From a virus: 49,916 nt of DNA. The notes under the pieces were generated by a model. It was not told where the DNA came from, made no database searches, and saw only the letters and a program-made list of their open reading frames with translations. The translations under genes and the position numbers were made by a program. Each line of letters starts with the position of its first letter. Position 1 is the stretch's first letter. The stretch lies in the IMG/VR virus record IMGVR_UViG_3300042198_000175, positions 1-49,916 of that record. One strand, written 5' to 3'. Below are positions 8,237-16,866 of this stretch, one piece after another.

Positions 8237-10125
8237 AATTTTTCTAAATCGTTTATCTGTGGTAACTCTGGAATTTCTTCTCTTTCTGGCACGGGAGGCA
8301 ATTCCGCTTTTTTCTTACCCCTAAATAACTTCCTTAACTCCTTAGTAGCAACTTTCTGTAATTCCTTTATAGAAGCAGTACTAATCTGCCTTTCTGCATC
8401 TTTCAATAAGTCATCTACTGAATTACCTCTCAGAGCTCTACCAATTAAAGCCCCTAAAGCTGTTACATTTCTGTCATCAGTTAAGCCTTTTAATGCATTC
8501 TGTAATACAGAGCCAAGACTATCACTCTGCTTTCCTTGAGTCCAATCTTTTAGTAAATCAGGTGCACCCTCCTGTATAGCATTACTGACTATCTCTGCTA
8601 CTCTATTACTTGCCAACGACAACCCCCCGGCAGTTACTGTCACTGGCCCATCCGCTGAAACTACCCCTAACTCACTTAACTGACTCTTATCCCCTAAAAT
8701 CTTCCCAACATCTAAATCCAACACAGGCTTAATTACACTCCCCCCGGATCCTAAGTACACCACAGATCCACTTATATGAACTCCTGCGCTGCCAGACAAA
8801 TAAGTATTTATACTACCTGTTAAAAATAAGTTTCTTTTAGCTAAGACATTAGTATCACTATCACTAATACTCTGCACCTCATCCTTTGCTGCCAAACAAA
8901 CGTTCCCTCCAGACAGCAAATAGCTATCACCCTTACTACTACTCAAAAACTGACCTTCAGACCTTGTAGTAAAGTCACCGTTATATTGAGCATTTAGCTT
9001 ACCAGCTATGACATCTATTCCTTCTGTAGCTTGTAACTTTAGCGTCTTGCAGTCCTCTACTAACCTCTCTGACACTCTGTAACAAGTTTTTGTGTACAAA
9101 TAAGAAGAAGTAGTAGCTACTGTAACCTGTGTCTTTGTGTTTAAAACTGAGAGAGTACTAACTCTGTCCCAAGAGTACTGACTAGTTCTCTTCTGTAAGT
9201 CTGTTAAAAGAAATAAGTTTCTACCTTGTAAAGTAAAATCCTCACATTGTGTGTAAACTAACGGGCTATAGAAGTCTATGCTAGTCCCACTGTTAAACCT
9301 AAAACTTCTGGCTTCTTCATGCTTTTCTGCACTAGACTTAGAAAAACTGTTACCATTCGCAGACATGTGTCCCCTTAAAGTCTGTTGTTGTGCGAGGGAT
9401 TCTAAAGTAGGTTGCACAGCATTTCTATAGCTTACTAACTGATCAACTACTTCTCCAGAGTTACTAAAACTACTAAGCCAGGTTAGTAAGCTGTTAACTT
9501 CCTCAGTTAAATGAGTGTCCTTAGTATAACTAGCAATGAATAAAGTCCCGTATGAAGCATTAGCTCTATCATTAGCCAAAGCAAAGATATTATTTTTTTC
9601 TATATTATTTAGTGTGTTCTCAGGTCTAGTTTTCTTTCTACCCTTTGAAAGACTCTTCAAAAGCTCACTTGCAAGGTTCACCGTGACAACCTCTGGGGTA
9701 CTCTCTTCTCCAGCAGAGTAGGACTCTAAAACTATTACATTACTAGCATTAGTTAACATCTGTAACTCAGCAACAGTTAAGACATCCTTCTCGTTTTCAA
9801 ACACAGCTACCACCGCTGCCTTACCCTTCCCCTCAAAAGTTATCTTATAACTCTCCTGCTTTCTAACTGCCCTTAACCCTGTAGTGCTACCTAACTTTGT
9901 AACAGTCGGCGATCTCCACCTACTAACAATCTCATCTGCCTGAATAAAAGCTAACTTAATTCCAAAAAAATTAGCCTCGTAGTTCTGTAGCCTAACAATT
10001 GTGCTCTTAGGGAAAACAAAAGAGTCAGATGTAAGTACAGTACTAGCTAAACTCCCCTTCCCACTTAGCCCCTGTAACTGACTAACATTTACTAAAGGTA
10101 TTTTTGGGTTAAACTCAATAGCCAT
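8233..10125 (-). CDS. Probable baseplate/spike-associated protein with repetitive beta C-terminal half
   Basis: This 630-residue protein has an N-terminal region of mixed strands. It is followed from about residue 300 by a long series of short beta elements separated by G, N, S and D turns (for example VIAGKLNAQYNGDFTTRSEG, YLLSGGNVCLAAKDEV and YLSGSAGVHISGSVVYLG). That pattern is typical of the beta-helical shaft of phage spikes and VgrG-like proteins. The last 60 residues are charged and helical, ending in a Pro/Glu-rich tail. Context with the OB-fold gene and hub supports a central spike or shaft role. The call rests on periodicity, not on a family motif. An unrelated tail-fibre-like or chaperone role is possible. 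Confidence 0.5.
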   Translation of the reverse strand: MAIEFNPKIPLVNVSQLQGLSGKGSLASTVLTSDSFVFPKSTIVRLQNYEANFFGIKLAFIQADEIVSRWRSPTVTKLGSTTGLRAVRKQESYKITFEGKGKAAVVAVFENEKDVLTVAELQMLTNASNVIVLESYSAGEESTPEVVTVNLASELLKSLSKGRKKTRPENTLNNIEKNNIFALANDRANASYGTLFIASYTKDTHLTEEVNSLLTWLSSFSNSGEVVDQLVSYRNAVQPTLESLAQQQTLRGHMSANGNSFSKSSAEKHEEARSFRFNSGTSIDFYSPLVYTQCEDFTLQGRNLFLLTDLQKRTSQYSWDRVSTLSVLNTKTQVTVATTSSYLYTKTCYRVSERLVEDCKTLKLQATEGIDVIAGKLNAQYNGDFTTRSEGQFLSSSKGDSYLLSGGNVCLAAKDEVQSISDSDTNVLAKRNLFLTGSINTYLSGSAGVHISGSVVYLGSGGSVIKPVLDLDVGKILGDKSQLSELGVVSADGPVTVTAGGLSLASNRVAEIVSNAIQEGAPDLLKDWTQGKQSDSLGSVLQNALKGLTDDRNVTALGALIGRALRGNSVDDLLKDAERQISTASIKELQKVATKELRKLFRGKKKAELPPVPEREEIPELPQINDLEKL

Positions 10126-10146
10126 TTTTGCTCTCTCTCTCTCTTC

Positions 10147-11277
10147 TTAAAAATCAAAAGGTAAAAAATCTGCAAGCCTCCAGTAGTTGTCAGGAGCTAT
10201 AACTGAACTACTAGCACTTAACCAAGATAGAATCGCAGAAGATAAAGGGTTAAGTAGACCCTCTGACTCCTTAGAATAATCCTTTAACTGAAAAGCCAAA
10301 GCATCGTAAGAAAGTGCTAGCCTACCAGCTATTTCTACAGCAAAGTCTTTGAAAGCAATATCAGACTGCACCCTCGCTAAGTTTGCAAAATGTAAATCTT
10401 TGTTTTGAGTTATAAAAAAAGCAGCCTGTAGATAACCTTCAGCAGCTAACGCCTGATAAACTAAACTAAACCCAGCCGGCTTTAAAAAGTCTAAACAATT
10501 TGCTAAAATACTAGACAACCTCTTAAACTCTCTTGGCTCTAGTAAACCTGAAACTATATCAAAAATACCATTCCTATACTCACCCCTCATAATCTTTAGC
10601 AAAAGATTATCATAGTCATCTATAAAGATTAAATTCTGTCTAGCAGCTAAAAGCTCAGAGTAGAATTGGCTTCCCTCCTCAGCTGAAAACATTAACTGAA
10701 TCTTCCTAGCCACCTCTCCTAAAAAGTTACTATCTAAATCTAATCTTCTTTTGAGAGTATCAATCCTTACCTGCGGCGCTTGGTCGAGAGATAAACCTAA
10801 GAGTGCCCAGAATAAAGAAAGAATAGAGTATAGGATTTCTGGTAAAGACTTAGACTGGTCTAGGTGCTTTGCATAAAAAGCTAGTGTGCCTAACTCACCC
10901 CAGTACTTCTCTACCTCTTCTACTTTTCCTAGTCTGGGAGGTACATAAGTCCAAAAATCATCAAACGAATACCTCTCCCACGCTCTCCTAGCATTCAAGG
11001 TTAAATAGTTTCTCTCTTTATCTCTATATTGACAGTTAACAGCAAAAAAAGGTACAGCTTCTGCTATCAGCAAGTCCCGATAATGCAAGATTGTTTTTTG
11101 ATATGCCGGTAGACTCTGATAACTAGCTAAATAGCTTTTTCCATCATTTAGTAGTCTCCTTTCTTTCCAGACTACCCTCCTAGCTCTCTTTTCCTCTACC
11201 CTTCTTCTAGCTTCAGTTTCATACCCTACTTTCTTAGAAAATGGAGAAAAAGGTAATCCAACTAAATACCTACTCAC
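10147..11277 (-). CDS. Unrecognised tail-module protein (376 aa)
   Basis: The start codon overlaps the stop of the upstream 234-aa gene (ATGA), so the two are coupled. The first 45 residues are strongly basic (runs such as RRRVEEKRARRVVWKERR), and the rest is mainly helical with many Leu, Ala and aromatic residues. There is no recognisable catalytic motif, membrane segment or signal peptide. The basic N-terminus could contact DNA or an acidic partner, but that is speculation. It lies between the OB-fold spike-like gene and the beta-repeat gene, so a baseplate or tail-assembly role is inferred from context only. Confidence 0.65.
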   Translation of the reverse strand: MSRYLVGLPFSPFSKKVGYETEARRRVEEKRARRVVWKERRLLNDGKSYLASYQSLPAYQKTILHYRDLLIAEAVPFFAVNCQYRDKERNYLTLNARRAWERYSFDDFWTYVPPRLGKVEEVEKYWGELGTLAFYAKHLDQSKSLPEILYSILSLFWALLGLSLDQAPQVRIDTLKRRLDLDSNFLGEVARKIQLMFSAEEGSQFYSELLAARQNLIFIDDYDNLLLKIMRGEYRNGIFDIVSGLLEPREFKRLSSILANCLDFLKPAGFSLVYQALAAEGYLQAAFFITQNKDLHFANLARVQSDIAFKDFAVEIAGRLALSYDALAFQLKDYSKESEGLLNPLSSAILSWLSASSSVIAPDNYWRLADFLPFDF

Positions 11278-11978
11278 AGCTTCTCCTCCTCAGACTCATG
11301 TGCCCCTAAAACATAATCCCTAAACTCAGCTTTCACCAAGCCTGTTAAAGTAGAGTTTAGTAACTCATGATCCTCCACCACAATTCCAGACTTCAAAAGA
11401 ATAAACTCTTTAAAGAATCTGACCTCATCATGTCTTTCAATAGACTCTAGCAACTTTGAATACTTAGTAGAAAGAAACTCAGTTCCAGTAGTAGCTCTTC
11501 CTGACCTTTTTATCCACTCAAATATTAAAGTGTAGTTTTCTACTAAGTCAGAAATCGTTATAAGAGCAAAAGAAAAATAATTAAAATAATCCCTTAACTG
11601 CCTGTCCGCCTCGCCCCTTCCTTCCTCTGTAACTTTTACTGTCCTTACACTGACAGACTGTAAATACCTCAAAGTAGCCTTACCATCTTTCTGGTAAGCA
11701 TAAGAAATAAACGCCTCTGCTACCTGCTGCCATACTACACTCACCTCTCTTAACAAAAAAACTAAGCCTAAACTAAAGTTAGACCTACAGGTAGAGTAAA
11801 GTAGTAACTCCAACAAAGCTGGTAATGTACTCGAAAACTGAAAAACTTTTAAACTAGTAATTAACCTGGACGCTAACCAAGACTCTACTCCTAGTAAACA
11901 AAGTAAGTCTAAAAGTTCATTCCCACTTCCTAAAATCTCAGGTACATTAGTAACCTGACTACTATGAGCTATTTTCAT
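11274..11978 (-). CDS. Unrecognised helical tail-module protein (234 aa)
   Basis: This predominantly helical protein is rich in Leu and Ser and has no detectable motif. It begins 12 bases after the 690-aa gene ends and overlaps the next gene by four bases, so it sits in a tightly packed operon. Like its downstream partner it has no transmembrane or secretion signature. The pair may act together, since coupled small helical proteins in this position are often baseplate assembly factors. That is inference from arrangement only. Confidence 0.62.
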   Translation of the reverse strand: MKIAHSSQVTNVPEILGSGNELLDLLCLLGVESWLASRLITSLKVFQFSSTLPALLELLLYSTCRSNFSLGLVFLLREVSVVWQQVAEAFISYAYQKDGKATLRYLQSVSVRTVKVTEEGRGEADRQLRDYFNYFSFALITISDLVENYTLIFEWIKRSGRATTGTEFLSTKYSKLLESIERHDEVRFFKEFILLKSGIVVEDHELLNSTLTGLVKAEFRDYVLGAHESEEEKL

Positions 11979-11990
11979 TACAAAAAATTC

Positions 11991-14063
11991 CTAAGCATAT
12001 GCAGGGTAAGAAGGGTAAGTGGTGTCAGAAGGAAAAGTATCAAAAATTATTGGAGGTATATTCCTCTGTTCCCCTCTGCATGGGTCTATCTGTTTAGATA
12101 TGCTCTCTACCTCTTCCTCTTTCTTAATCTTGTTTCTATCTGGTCCTAAAATTAAATCTTTTATCAAATTTAAAACACCATCAGACAAAGGCTCCCAAAG
12201 AATCCTAGCTATTAAAGCTACAGGAGGAGATAACCTAGAGATTAACTTATTAGGAATAATGTTAATAATACTCTGTAGAGAAATGTAATCCACTGATAAA
12301 CCAGCACCTGAACCACTTAGCTTTACACTAAATGGGCCTAATGAAATAGTTGTGTGCCCCTCAGAGTCCTGAAAAATAGAGAACTGCAAAAAGTCTGGCA
12401 ACACCTGATTAACTAATCTACTTACCTCAGAAGAAGTTTTTTCTACTACTAAATCCTCTAACCTACCTAAAGAAAAAATCGCACCAGCAAATTGTATAAA
12501 AATAGTACCTTTCCTATTCAACAAAACACTATTTTCATTAATAGGAAAACTCTGCTCTTTTGTAGAGTCAATGTCTTTAGTCTTAATGACAACTGATCCA
12601 ACTCTTATTCCTAACTCACTAGCTGTAACTCTTAAAAAAGGAGGTAGGATTTTGTTTATCTCACTTACTAACAAATTCTCAAGGGGTCTAAAAACCTCTC
12701 CATTAAAAATAATAGTTCCTGACTTTACCTCGTAAGTAACATCTCCTACTCTTACTCTTGTAACTACTATTTCGTCTTGCTCATCTCTTTCTACCTCAAT
12801 GTCGATACTTAAGAAAGAAGGTAAGAGTTTGTTTAACTTCTCTAAAGCTACAGACTTTACTTGGTTAACTATCTCGTCCAGTAACTTATCAAAAAACTTT
12901 CTAGACTTTTCTTTTACCTGCTCAGTCGCTTCCTCTATGCATTCTTCTTCTTTCTCAATTTTTTCTATATCTTTCTCAATCTGAGCAGCTTCAGCTTCCG
13001 CTAATTGTTCACTAGCCTCCCCTAATTGCTGTTCTGTCTGATTATGATTTGGATAGTCATTCAGATTGGTAGAGGTAGAAGAGTCTGTAGTTATACTAGT
13101 CTGACTTACTTGAGGAATTTTATTTTTTTCAGCTCTCCAAATTCTTAATCTTTCTAAAAGTCTTTCAGTTTCACTTACTTTTGTTTGTAGTCTATCTGTT
13201 ATATCTTCATTATCTGTACTAGTTGTATTGTTAACTATCTCATCTGCTTCAGTAGAAATAGTACCAGGTACTGTCTCAATCCTATCCCCATTAACAGTAT
13301 TAATAGTAGTGGCACCAGGCTCTGTTATTTCTAACCCATTTGGACTATAACCTTCACTAGGAAAAGGTGATGTTGATTGACCGGGAGCTACAAAGTCAAT
13401 GTAACCACCACCATTTTCTCTTTTATCTATTATTTGTGTATTCTGTTCAACTATATCTGAGTTACCAGGTGTAGGAGTATTTTCTTGGAGAGGTAATGAG
13501 TTGATTCCCCTAAGAAATTCATCAGCATCAAAGTCTACAAAAGGTTCTAGAATAGGTATTTGGTCAAACCGAAAGTTTTGATTATTCTTACTTTCTTTGT
13601 TTGAAGCAACTGGATAAGTGTTAACATGAGACAGACCCCCTAACTTTAGAACATCAACAATCTGAGAACCAGGGATGCCGCCCCCTGCTATATTCTCAGA
13701 AGAAGTAACTAACAACTCCTTGTTAGGATCTAATAACTGATCTAAGTTACTACTCCACCTCTTATGTCCTACTATCTGAGCAGCTTCAGTCACTCCCTCA
13801 AGATAACTAACAAGGACACTTTCACCCGGTAACAGAGGATGATAATCACCAGTGTTATTTAAACCTTGGTAACCAGCAGCATAAGTAGCATTTAAACAAT
13901 ACCTTAACTTTGGTATGTAAACTAAAGCCTTTCCTAGTAGATTATTTAGTTGAGAGTAAGAACATACAACCCCTAAATGTAAAACATTTTCAGTAGGGTT
14001 GTAGTAGTTGTATTGGGTTAACAGTGAAGGTCTAGAATTAAACTGTTCAGCTATACCTGTCAT
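11991..14063 (-). CDS. Central-spike-like protein with N-terminal OB-fold domain
   Basis: This is a 690-residue protein. Residues about 28-115 look like the OB-fold domain of Mu gp45/T4 gp5-type spike proteins: HLGVVCSYSQ, then GKALVYIPKL, then the typical YHPLLPGESVLVSYLEG and AAQIVGHKRW strands. In that family the domain anchors the spike in the hub. A Thr/Asn/Pro/Gln-rich, probably disordered linker (about 150-330) follows, then a highly charged helical, coiled-coil-like stretch (EKDIEKIEKEEECIEE, about 365-380). The C-terminal region is strand-rich and carries two related segments around LNKLLPSFLSI and INKILPPFLRV that look internally repeated, with a third echo at VNQVLPDFLQF. The gene follows the hub gene at a spacing of 5 bases. 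The OB assignment is reasonable; the rest is unclassified. Confidence 0.6.
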   Translation of the reverse strand: MTGIAEQFNSRPSLLTQYNYYNPTENVLHLGVVCSYSQLNNLLGKALVYIPKLRYCLNATYAAGYQGLNNTGDYHPLLPGESVLVSYLEGVTEAAQIVGHKRWSSNLDQLLDPNKELLVTSSENIAGGGIPGSQIVDVLKLGGLSHVNTYPVASNKESKNNQNFRFDQIPILEPFVDFDADEFLRGINSLPLQENTPTPGNSDIVEQNTQIIDKRENGGGYIDFVAPGQSTSPFPSEGYSPNGLEITEPGATTINTVNGDRIETVPGTISTEADEIVNNTTSTDNEDITDRLQTKVSETERLLERLRIWRAEKNKIPQVSQTSITTDSSTSTNLNDYPNHNQTEQQLGEASEQLAEAEAAQIEKDIEKIEKEEECIEEATEQVKEKSRKFFDKLLDEIVNQVKSVALEKLNKLLPSFLSIDIEVERDEQDEIVVTRVRVGDVTYEVKSGTIIFNGEVFRPLENLLVSEINKILPPFLRVTASELGIRVGSVVIKTKDIDSTKEQSFPINENSVLLNRKGTIFIQFAGAIFSLGRLEDLVVEKTSSEVSRLVNQVLPDFLQFSIFQDSEGHTTISLGPFSVKLSGSGAGLSVDYISLQSIINIIPNKLISRLSPPVALIARILWEPLSDGVLNLIKDLILGPDRNKIKKEEEVESISKQIDPCRGEQRNIPPIIFDTFPSDTTYPSYPAYA

Positions 14064-14068
14064 CTCTT

Positions 14069-16033
14069 TTAGTAAGGTCTAATAAGTGCTACTTCTGTAT
14101 AGTATCCTGGTTTTCCGTCATTCAATCTGTCTATAAACCCCTCTATCCTCCAAAGAGTGTCTACCTCATTTACAAAAGTAATCTTATCGGTTTCAGTGTC
14201 ACAGACTACATTAGAAAATGTTGTATTTTTTTCATCCTTAATTTTTACTTTTCCATTTGGAGCGTCAACTACATTTGAATCTACTTCTATTTCTCTACTA
14301 CTATCAGATTTTGCCTTTGGAAGTGTTCCAGCAGCGTCCGCAATTTTACTGTAAAACTCTTGATAAGCCTTAACACTTCTTAAGAACTTCTCTCTGTCAC
14401 TAATAACTCTATTCTTTAACTCTTCAACAGTTTCTTTCTCATAAGAGCTTTTTGGCGAAGACCCAACAACTTGTATAACCTCACCTGGAGTTAAAGAAGG
14501 ATCGCCAAGAAAATGTGCTACCGCGCTTCTTGTATCTCTACCTTGCACCTTTGCATAGGCTAAACTAACCGCTAGCAACTCCTCTGCCGTAGTAATAGTA
14601 GCATCATATAAGAAAAAGTAACTGCATGGATGTGCCCTACCCTCTAACCTTGGAGGTGTAACTTTAAGTGATATCTCCATCTTGCCAGTACTAGTTTGAG
14701 AGTTTGTAGAGTTTGATACCACCACATTGCTTTTAAAAGAGATACTAGTAACTTCTTCCCTAAACAAAATTAACATCTGTGCAGGGTGTACGCCAGCCGT
14801 ACCATTTAGTGTAGTCCCTGCCCTATGTATTTCTTCTACTCCCCGGGGGGCTATTCTAGTAAAGTAAGTTCTGTAAAACCTTCTTGGATCAGCTAAACCA
14901 GTTATATCTAAGCCCTTTGGTACATACCAGTAGTCACCAGTTCTATGCTCACAAAAGAACTCAGTTAACTCCGGCTCTTGTGCAGATAACTGCTTTAGTA
15001 TCTCAGACGGCACTCTCTGAGAAATTGTAAAGTTATCTGCAAAGCTTTGAGTATTACTATAAGGTGCTCTGCCTGTAATAATGTTAATCTTAGCAAAGTC
15101 ATTTATTAGACTACTGTCAGTCACAACCTTACCTCCTAAAAAGTAAGCTGTGGGCTCTCCAGCCTCACCTGTCCAATTACGCCAAGGGTTCCATGGAATT
15201 GAAGCAGTTGGTTGTCCTGAATTTTGTCCTGAATTTTGTGCTGCATTTTGTGCTGCAAACTTTAGCTTTCCTCTATCATGTACCTCTCCTTGCCAAAGGT
15301 GATACCCACAATTACTTAGATTACAGGCATTAAGTGATGTCATATCACCAACAGCTTTTTTAGCAATTACTAAAATTACATCACTTCTAAACAATTCTCC
15401 GTTAGCTGTTTTTGCATCCGTACTTGTAGACTCTAATAGCAACTTATCGTCAGCAGTGCTGTAAGATACTAATGAGTCCATCAAATATTTCATTCTATCT
15501 CTGCACTCGATTAAACAGCTAACACCGTCTACACCACTAATTGTTTCAATTACCTTGTCAACAGACCCTACAAACCTTACAAGTATTCTCCCCGACTCAA
15601 TTAGTCCTTGAATCTCTTTTGCCGTAACAAATACGTTATTAGCATACCCAGTGTAGATTACAATCTCATCATGTGGTCCTAAAGGAAATTTATTGTCTGT
15701 TCCAAGATCTTCAGTCTGACCAGGTTTGCCGCCAAATTTAACTCTATAGGGCGGTACATTAGTGAGTGGAGGAATAGTATCTGTAGCATCTCTAAGGCTA
15801 ACAGAGCATTTAATGTAAGCAGTAGCAGAAGTCCAAAACCTGTTAACAGAAATCTTTCCTCTAGTAATAACCCATTCACTTCCTCTTCCCGTAGTACCTC
15901 TATTAGAAAGTAAGAGTTGTCCATTTATATCAGTCACAACCCAAATAGGCACCTCCCCACTTTCTCTCTGATGGCAGTTAGCACCTAAATTAGTCTCAAA
16001 AGAAGGCTCAAGTGTAGGCTTATCTTGACTCAT
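14069..16033 (-). CDS. Probable baseplate hub protein (gpD/gp27-like)
   Basis: This 654-residue protein has features of late-control-D/hub proteins. A segment ending GPHDEIVIYTGYANNVFVTA (about 123-140) is followed by ILVRFVGSVDKVIETIS and SCLIECRDRMKYLMDS, the pattern of a translocated Tudor-like domain with an xCxDxxxxL element. Further on, TPGEVIQVVG (about 530) matches the P-G-x-x-V turn of hub barrels, and the C-terminus (LWRIEGFIDRLNDGKPGYYT) resembles the closing strands. A low-complexity AAQN/SGQN linker sits near residues 259-274, and a second charged helical region lies near 540-580. It is placed between tube and spike genes, as in other myophages. A terminator precedes it, so it may need its own promoter or read-through. 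Confidence 0.6.
   Translation of the reverse strand: MSQDKPTLEPSFETNLGANCHQRESGEVPIWVVTDINGQLLLSNRGTTGRGSEWVITRGKISVNRFWTSATAYIKCSVSLRDATDTIPPLTNVPPYRVKFGGKPGQTEDLGTDNKFPLGPHDEIVIYTGYANNVFVTAKEIQGLIESGRILVRFVGSVDKVIETISGVDGVSCLIECRDRMKYLMDSLVSYSTADDKLLLESTSTDAKTANGELFRSDVILVIAKKAVGDMTSLNACNLSNCGYHLWQGEVHDRGKLKFAAQNAAQNSGQNSGQPTASIPWNPWRNWTGEAGEPTAYFLGGKVVTDSSLINDFAKINIITGRAPYSNTQSFADNFTISQRVPSEILKQLSAQEPELTEFFCEHRTGDYWYVPKGLDITGLADPRRFYRTYFTRIAPRGVEEIHRAGTTLNGTAGVHPAQMLILFREEVTSISFKSNVVVSNSTNSQTSTGKMEISLKVTPPRLEGRAHPCSYFFLYDATITTAEELLAVSLAYAKVQGRDTRSAVAHFLGDPSLTPGEVIQVVGSSPKSSYEKETVEELKNRVISDREKFLRSVKAYQEFYSKIADAAGTLPKAKSDSSREIEVDSNVVDAPNGKVKIKDEKNTTFSNVVCDTETDKITFVNEVDTLWRIEGFIDRLNDGKPGYYTEVALIRPY
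15215..15260 (-). repeat. Short 12-bp tandem repeats inside the hub gene
   Basis: Two copies of a 12-base unit (tcctgaattttg) are followed by one variant copy (tgctgcattttg) and a partial variant. Read on the coding strand they give AAQN twice and SGQN twice. The array encodes a flexible linker and could change copy number by slippage without shifting the frame. Confidence 0.7.
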
Positions 16034-16080
16034 TTTCTTTATTTTTATTCAAAAAAAAGTATTTCTATTTTAACTTTGAC

Positions 16081-16116
16081 AAAAAAGAAGCAGTACATAG
16101 CTTATGAATGTACTGC
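16081..16116 (-). terminator. Rho-independent terminator after the tail tube gene
   Basis: A perfect 9-bp stem (16090-16098 with 16108-16116) has a 9-base loop. On the minus strand it is followed by TTCTTTTTTG. A T-run also lies on the other side, so it could work in both directions, but no rightward gene ends here. It closes the sheath-tube unit and separates highly expressed tail genes from the baseplate genes. Confidence 0.8.
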
Positions 16117-16163
16117 CTATTTTTTCAAAATTACCTAACTATCTACTGAGGCAGAAGGTATAA

Positions 16164-16856
16164 TTAACCAAAAAGGTAATTTCTGCCATTTGCACTGTAA
16201 GAAATACCCCCAGCAGGTGCTTGTGGGTTTACTAAATTAGGTGTAGGATTACTACCTACTACTTTAGAACTGTCAATAGCAGCTATACTCTCACAAAGTC
16301 CTTCAATTCTTGTAGCTACTACGTTTCTACCAGCCATAGCGCCAATAGTTACACTATCAATTTTGGAATAGTATAGTCTATAGCCCCCTACTGCACTTCT
16401 TGGACCACCAAGCTCACTTGTGTTTGGTAACTGCGTAGAGGTATAATTATCAGAACCCATGTTTCTTGTAAAAATTCCCCTTTGGTTTAGCTCAGGTGCA
16501 TTAAACTGAACAGTTATTACAAATCGGGGGGTAGGGTCTGCTTGAAATTCAGGACCCATTTCAGAGAAACCAAAAACTTCTTGCATAACTCTGACATCAA
16601 TCAAACCCCTCTCTAAAACAAATCCGTACTGATTCTCACCATCTAGTAATCTAGGGGTTTTTCTACCAAAAGGTAAGTATGGTTCAGTGGCATTCCTCAT
16701 AGTTTTTTGGAAACTTGTGAAGCCACCAAATAAAATAGGCTTACCAGTTAGTTGGTTGTGAACGTACACATTAGTGTGAAAACCCTGAATTGGGTCTAGC
16801 CCTGAGTTGTTAACTGCAGCTCTGTTTGGTACTGCTGATCCTGGGACTACTGCCAT
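16164..16856 (-). CDS. Probable tail tube protein
   Basis: This 230-residue protein is encoded directly after the sheath with a 10-base gap. That order and size are expected of the tube (inner core) protein of a contractile tail. The sequence is mostly beta with many Gly, Asn, Arg and Pro. It includes a central VMQEVFGFSEMGPEF segment and RFVITVQFNAPELN, and the C-terminus is Ala/Gly/Asn-rich. I see no sequence motif that proves it, because tube proteins diverge strongly. GGAG lies upstream of the ATG. The following terminator groups it with the sheath as a high-expression unit. An alternative is a minor tail or neck protein. Confidence 0.6.
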   Translation of the reverse strand: MAVVPGSAVPNRAAVNNSGLDPIQGFHTNVYVHNQLTGKPILFGGFTSFQKTMRNATEPYLPFGRKTPRLLDGENQYGFVLERGLIDVRVMQEVFGFSEMGPEFQADPTPRFVITVQFNAPELNQRGIFTRNMGSDNYTSTQLPNTSELGGPRSAVGGYRLYYSKIDSVTIGAMAGRNVVATRIEGLCESIAAIDSSKVVGSNPTPNLVNPQAPAGGISYSANGRNYLFG

Positions 16857-16866
16857 AATATTTTTT

